Positions 53,512 to 56,400 of a stretch of DNA of 56,400 bases are shown one piece after another; the first letter of the stretch is position 1; the number at the start of each line of letters is the position of its first letter. The notes below the pieces were generated by a model that was not told the DNA's origin, made no database searches, and saw only the letters and a program-made list of their open reading frames with translations. The stretch covers positions 1 to 56,400 of the forward strand of contig CAKUTA010000015.1 of the NCBI GenBank assembly GCA_934691625.1, given 5' to 3'. The stretch comes from an uncultured Bacteroidales bacterium. GTDB taxonomy: Bacteria; Bacteroidota; Bacteroidia; Bacteroidales; UBA932. A program made the translations under genes and the position numbers.

Positions 53512-53569
53512 AGAGAATAAATAAAATCAGAGTTGCCATTTCGGTAACTCTGATTTTATTTATCTCTCT
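53512..53569. terminator. long bidirectional terminator
   Basis: AGAGAATAAATAAAATCAG and AGTTGCC on the left pair with the reverse complement on the right, about 26 bp with two small imperfections and a five-base loop (ATTTC). A/T-rich ends make it work on either strand, between convergent rubrerythrin and pssA. Confidence 0.8.
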
Positions 53570-53606
53570 TTGTGACAGCTTGTTATGCTTCACGAGGCGT
53601 TTGCTG

Positions 53607-54329
53607 CTATCTGCGCTGGAACCCTGTCGCCAGATTCAGCAGCAGATAGTACAGGAACATCAGCAGTACAATCAGCGACCAGTTCGCTCCTGCGATCGCT
53701 ACCGCTACGATGATGCATGCGATACCTGAAATGAAGCCGATTCTGAGCGCCTTTGTCCTCTGGTCTGCTTCCAGGCCCTTCCCGAATTTCATTGCAAACA
53801 TCGGAATTTCACTTATGAGCAATGCTGACAGGAGGATTGCCATTATAGGAATGAAATACCAGGTGCCGCAGAGCGGGCTGAGCCAGGAATCAGGTGTGCG
53901 GTCAACATAGTAGGCGAGAGAGCCGCATATCATCGCTGCAGCCGGAGTGGCCAGACCGATGAAGCTTCCATGCTGGCGTTCGTCCAGATTGAATTTCGCT
54001 AGACGCAATGCTGAAAATGCTGCCAGGACGAGCGGAATGTACATTGCGAATCTCCACGTTCCGCAGATGCACATTATCTTATATAGCATGACTGATGGCA
54101 GAACCCCGAAGCTTACCATATCCGCCAGGGAGTCAAGCTCCTTGCCGATATTGGAATAAGCGTTAAGCAGCCTAGCCGCAAGCCCGTCGCAGAAATCGAA
54201 TCCTGCAGCGGCGAGCATAAGCGGGAACGCTATGTCAATACGTCCCTGTAAGGTGAAAATCACCCCAAGAGTGCCCGAGAGCAGGTTCATTGAGGTGATT
54301 GCATTAGGTATATGCTTGACAATCTGCAT
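53607..54329 (-). CDS. pssA: CDP-diacylglycerol-serine O-phosphatidyltransferase
   Basis: 240 residues with about seven hydrophobic segments. The CDP-alcohol phosphotransferase motif is complete: D48-G49-x2-A52-R53-x8-G62-x3-D66-x3-D70 (CDGLAARLLNAYSNIGKELD). Makes phosphatidylserine from CDP-DAG and serine in the inner membrane. Start IVKHIPNAITSMNLLSG is typical for PssA in Bacteroidetes. It follows the C1 peptidase gene by 8 bp on the same strand. Confidence 0.93.
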   Translation of the reverse strand: MQIVKHIPNAITSMNLLSGTLGVIFTLQGRIDIAFPLMLAAAGFDFCDGLAARLLNAYSNIGKELDSLADMVSFGVLPSVMLYKIMCICGTWRFAMYIPLVLAAFSALRLAKFNLDERQHGSFIGLATPAAAMICGSLAYYVDRTPDSWLSPLCGTWYFIPIMAILLSALLISEIPMFAMKFGKGLEADQRTKALRIGFISGIACIIVAVAIAGANWSLIVLLMFLYYLLLNLATGFQRR

Positions 54330-54337
54330 ATAGATAA

Positions 54338-55534
54338 TTATTTGATGCCAAGCTTCTTGGCGAGTGTCTTAGGAAGAGCGTCCTTGTGCATGACGATATC
54401 CATTGACTTGCCTTTCACGAAAGCCTCTGTGACATACCAGATGCCATTGTATTTTCCGGCTGTCCCCCAGGAGTTCTTTACCATGTAGTATTTCTTGCCG
54501 AACTGATCCTTGGCGATACCGAAGATCTGCATGCCGTGGTCATCTGTAAGAGTCTTGTTGTCATATCCTTTCTGTCTGTATTCTTGATCGACTTCATCTT
54601 CTTCCGGAGCCTGAGGCTCATCATTGTTGTCTGCGCTCTTTCCTACCCAGCGCTCCTGGTCTGAACCTGCTGCCTTCTTGGTCTGCTCCTTATAGAGGAT
54701 GCCGAGACCATCACGGGTGAAGCCTTTCTCGCTTACATCCGTACCCCAAAATACGGTGTAGCCGTTTTCGAGGGCATTGTCAAGTGCAGCCATGAGCTCG
54801 TCGATAGGGACATTCCAGTCCTGGTCCCAGCGCCAGTTGTCGCTGATCTCAAGCGCGAACTTCTGGTAGAACGGGTGGTGCGAGAAGGAGGTCAATGACA
54901 CATAGTCATCTACATTGATCTTGTATGAATCGCGGTAGGATGCAGGAGTGTATTTTACACCCTTGTATGTGAATTCGGTAGGGCATTCTCCGAGATATGC
55001 GTCCATGATTCCCTGGAAGCCTTTCTTCCAGGCTGTGGACAGTGTCCTGTTAGGATTCTCGGCAATGGCCTCGACATAGGCGAGAGCTACAGCGTCAAGT
55101 TCTCCGTGGTTCGGAAGGTCTGTACCATAATTGAGGCCAGGCATAACTTCTTGTGGAACAAGACCGTAGTCTTTTACTACATGAAGCACATCGCCAGCTT
55201 CAGAGCCTGCTGCGAAATTGAGTTTTCCGTCAAGTCTGATATACTTCTCTGCCCTGTCCTGATATGAGTGGCTTACGACAAACATTTCAGAGAAATCCGG
55301 ATAGAGCGTGGTGTCCTTGATGTTGTTTATCCTGATGGCTTCTGACTCGAGAAATCCGAGTGTGGAGAAGCACCAGCATGTGCCTGAGCGGTACTGGTTC
55401 TTGACAGGGGTGATAGGGTTTGCCTTCACTGTCGTGAACTGATATTCGACCTGTTTCTGTCCGCCCGAAGGCTGTGCGAGCATGAGCGCCGGTATACACA
55501 ATGCCGCAACTGAAGATGCCAATAAATTTTTCAT
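54338..55534 (-). CDS. secreted C1-family cysteine peptidase (bleomycin hydrolase-like)
   Basis: 398 residues with a cleavable signal peptide (site near MLAQ). Papain-like site: VKNQYRSGTCWCF (Q47, C53), TDDHGMQIFG (His), and MVKNSWGT (Asn). The layout and YRDSYKINVDDYVSLTSF match the aminopeptidase C/bleomycin hydrolase group, here exported. It acts as a periplasmic or lipid-exposed peptidase. A charged insertion (about 295-320, QAPEEDEVDQEYR) precedes the His. First gene before pssA. Confidence 0.93.
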   Translation of the reverse strand: MKNLLASSVAALCIPALMLAQPSGGQKQVEYQFTTVKANPITPVKNQYRSGTCWCFSTLGFLESEAIRINNIKDTTLYPDFSEMFVVSHSYQDRAEKYIRLDGKLNFAAGSEAGDVLHVVKDYGLVPQEVMPGLNYGTDLPNHGELDAVALAYVEAIAENPNRTLSTAWKKGFQGIMDAYLGECPTEFTYKGVKYTPASYRDSYKINVDDYVSLTSFSHHPFYQKFALEISDNWRWDQDWNVPIDELMAALDNALENGYTVFWGTDVSEKGFTRDGLGILYKEQTKKAAGSDQERWVGKSADNNDEPQAPEEDEVDQEYRQKGYDNKTLTDDHGMQIFGIAKDQFGKKYYMVKNSWGTAGKYNGIWYVTEAFVKGKSMDIVMHKDALPKTLAKKLGIK

Positions 55535-55601
55535 CTCTTAATTATTTGATATTTAATAGTTTCATGTATTCTGGGATGTATGTCTGCATATACATATCTT
55601 A

Positions 55602-55609
55602 CAAAATTA
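55602..55609 (-). promoter_or_regulatory. -7 box TAATTTTG of the C1 peptidase gene
   Basis: Exact match on the minus strand, 67 bp before the ATG at 55534. No clear -33 element. Confidence 0.5.
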
Positions 55610-55666
55610 TACAATTATTGCTAAATTTACAATCCGGAGCATCGCGGAATGTTTCTATAATGCAAG

Positions 55667-56320
55667 ATGAATACATATAGAATTCTATATATACATGGGA
55701 TGGGCGGCGGCGAGGACAGCCGGATTCCGTCCATATTGAATCAGCATATAAACAGCTATGTCGATCAGAAAGATGTCCACATTGACATTGTTGTACGAAC
55801 CTACGACATTGATCCGGAGATTGCCGGCAGGCAGATTGCGTCCTGGCGCGATGAGCTGCACCCGCAGCTTGTAATAGGCGAGTCTCTCGGCTCTCTGCAT
55901 GCCATACGGCTGAATGGGCTCCCTCATCTTTTCGTGTCTCCTGCTGTCGGGGCAGCGAGCTGGATGGCTATGGCCAGCTATATTCCATGGGCTTCCTGGC
56001 TGATGCACAGAATATTCCAGCCCCGTCCGGGTAATAGGCAGCCGCTTGACTTTTCCCATAATGTCCTGAAGCATTACCGTGGAGTGCGCAATGCTGTCCT
56101 TGACTGTTCACCTTCACGTGGCGGAAACGGCTATTTCTTCGCGTTTTTCGGTACGGAAGATTTCTATAGGCGTAGCGGTGTGGTCAGTGTCCGCAGCTGG
56201 GCACGGCATTTCGGGCGTGACAGCTATACTATATATAAAGGTACGCATTATATGGAGGAGGAGTATCTGTATAGTATGCTCATTCCCAAAATCCTATCGG
56301 TTCTTGGAATTTCAAAATGA
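55667..56320 (+). CDS. alpha/beta hydrolase, YqiA/YcfP-like
   Basis: 217 residues. N-terminal strand-turn RILYIHGMGGGEDSRIPS, nucleophile elbow GESLG (S73), and a late GTHYMEEEYL supplying the His. This is a small cytosolic esterase-like hydrolase of the YqiA/YcfP kind with unknown substrate. It overlaps the next, truncated gene by 4 bp (ATGA, 56317-56320). Confidence 0.8.
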   Translation: MNTYRILYIHGMGGGEDSRIPSILNQHINSYVDQKDVHIDIVVRTYDIDPEIAGRQIASWRDELHPQLVIGESLGSLHAIRLNGLPHLFVSPAVGAASWMAMASYIPWASWLMHRIFQPRPGNRQPLDFSHNVLKHYRGVRNAVLDCSPSRGGNGYFFAFFGTEDFYRRSGVVSVRSWARHFGRDSYTIYKGTHYMEEEYLYSMLIPKILSVLGISK

Positions 56321-56400
56321 ATAGGCAGAGTCAAAAAGCAAGTGCAACATTACAACAAATATTTGAAGAACTCATCTTTTGGCGTGGAAAAGTTCAATTT
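56317..56400 (+). CDS. start of a gene cut by the window end
   Basis: ATG at 56317 overlaps the upstream stop, and 28 codons run without a stop to the window end (MNRQSQKASATLQQIFEELI...). A-rich codons. No family can be given from this length. Confidence 0.5.
   Translation, partial: MNRQSQKASATLQQIFEELIFWRGKVQF

Overview
The window looks like a chromosome segment of an uncultured or little-studied member of the Bacteroidales. Three things point there: many copies of the Bacteroidetes -7 promoter box TAnnTTTG just upstream of start codons (for example 15639, 41039, 49045, 52873), families typical of the order (fimbrillin-like lipoproteins, BACON domain, BspA-type leucine-rich repeats, M64 peptidase, AAA-ATPase-like proteins with a C-terminal nuclease domain), and a weak reliance on Shine-Dalgarno sites. 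No rRNA, tRNA or CRISPR array was recognised.

Layout. 1-1.8 kb: small housekeeping-type genes (DUF4250, HAD phosphatase, outer-membrane barrel). 1.9-7.9 kb: a surface-protein operon with a putative DNA-binding regulator and three lipoproteins with fimbrillin domains; the middle one is a 1167-residue fusion of fimbrillin, leucine-rich repeats, BACON and an M64 zinc peptidase. 8.1-14.9 kb: an AT-richer eight-gene cluster that starts with an Mrr-like nuclease and continues with mostly membrane-associated proteins (two-TM coiled-coil protein, SPFH-GYF_2, zinc ribbon-TM2, PH-like-DUF805); it looks like an accessory, possibly defensive, system. 14.9-18.1 kb: an intact AAA-ATPase/nuclease gene between two decayed pieces of an unrelated ATPase gene. 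18.1-24.5 kb: a Hanks-type Ser/Thr kinase with an LRR lipoprotein, divergent from a three-gene envelope operon. 24.7-28.5 kb: AlkZ-like protein, short-chain dehydrogenase, ECF sigma operon.

28.7-37.2 kb is a defence island and holds the best find. A LlaJI/McrBC-like restriction system (nuclease, McrB-like AAA ATPase, m5C methyltransferase) lies next to a serine recombinase. The methyltransferase gene has no start codon as it stands. An 11-bp perfect inverted repeat (32981-32991 and 33090-33100) flanks about 100 bp that carry a promoter-like sequence, an ATG and the first codons. Inverting that segment on paper joins them in frame to the gene body and gives a complete 378-residue methyltransferase beginning MPNKRLTFIDLFAGIGG. 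The system therefore appears phase-variable and is in the OFF orientation here. A PLD-helicase-DUF3427 gene carrying a frameshift and a nonsense codon, then a MutT gene, follow.

37.4-39.9 kb: DnaQ-like exonuclease, a DUF2721 membrane protein, repeats and a dead integrase. 39.9-56.4 kb: conserved core genes (aldo/keto reductase, DUF349, yidC, YggS, surE-lpxB, gap, hutH, serine dehydratase, GH25 lysozyme, rubrerythrin, pssA, C1 peptidase, small hydrolase) with readable promoters and terminators.

Two families of short inverted-repeat elements recur between genes: a hairpin of about 73 bp with TTGATTATCA ends (six copies) and a MITE-like element of about 170 bp (four copies, one reduced to its ends).
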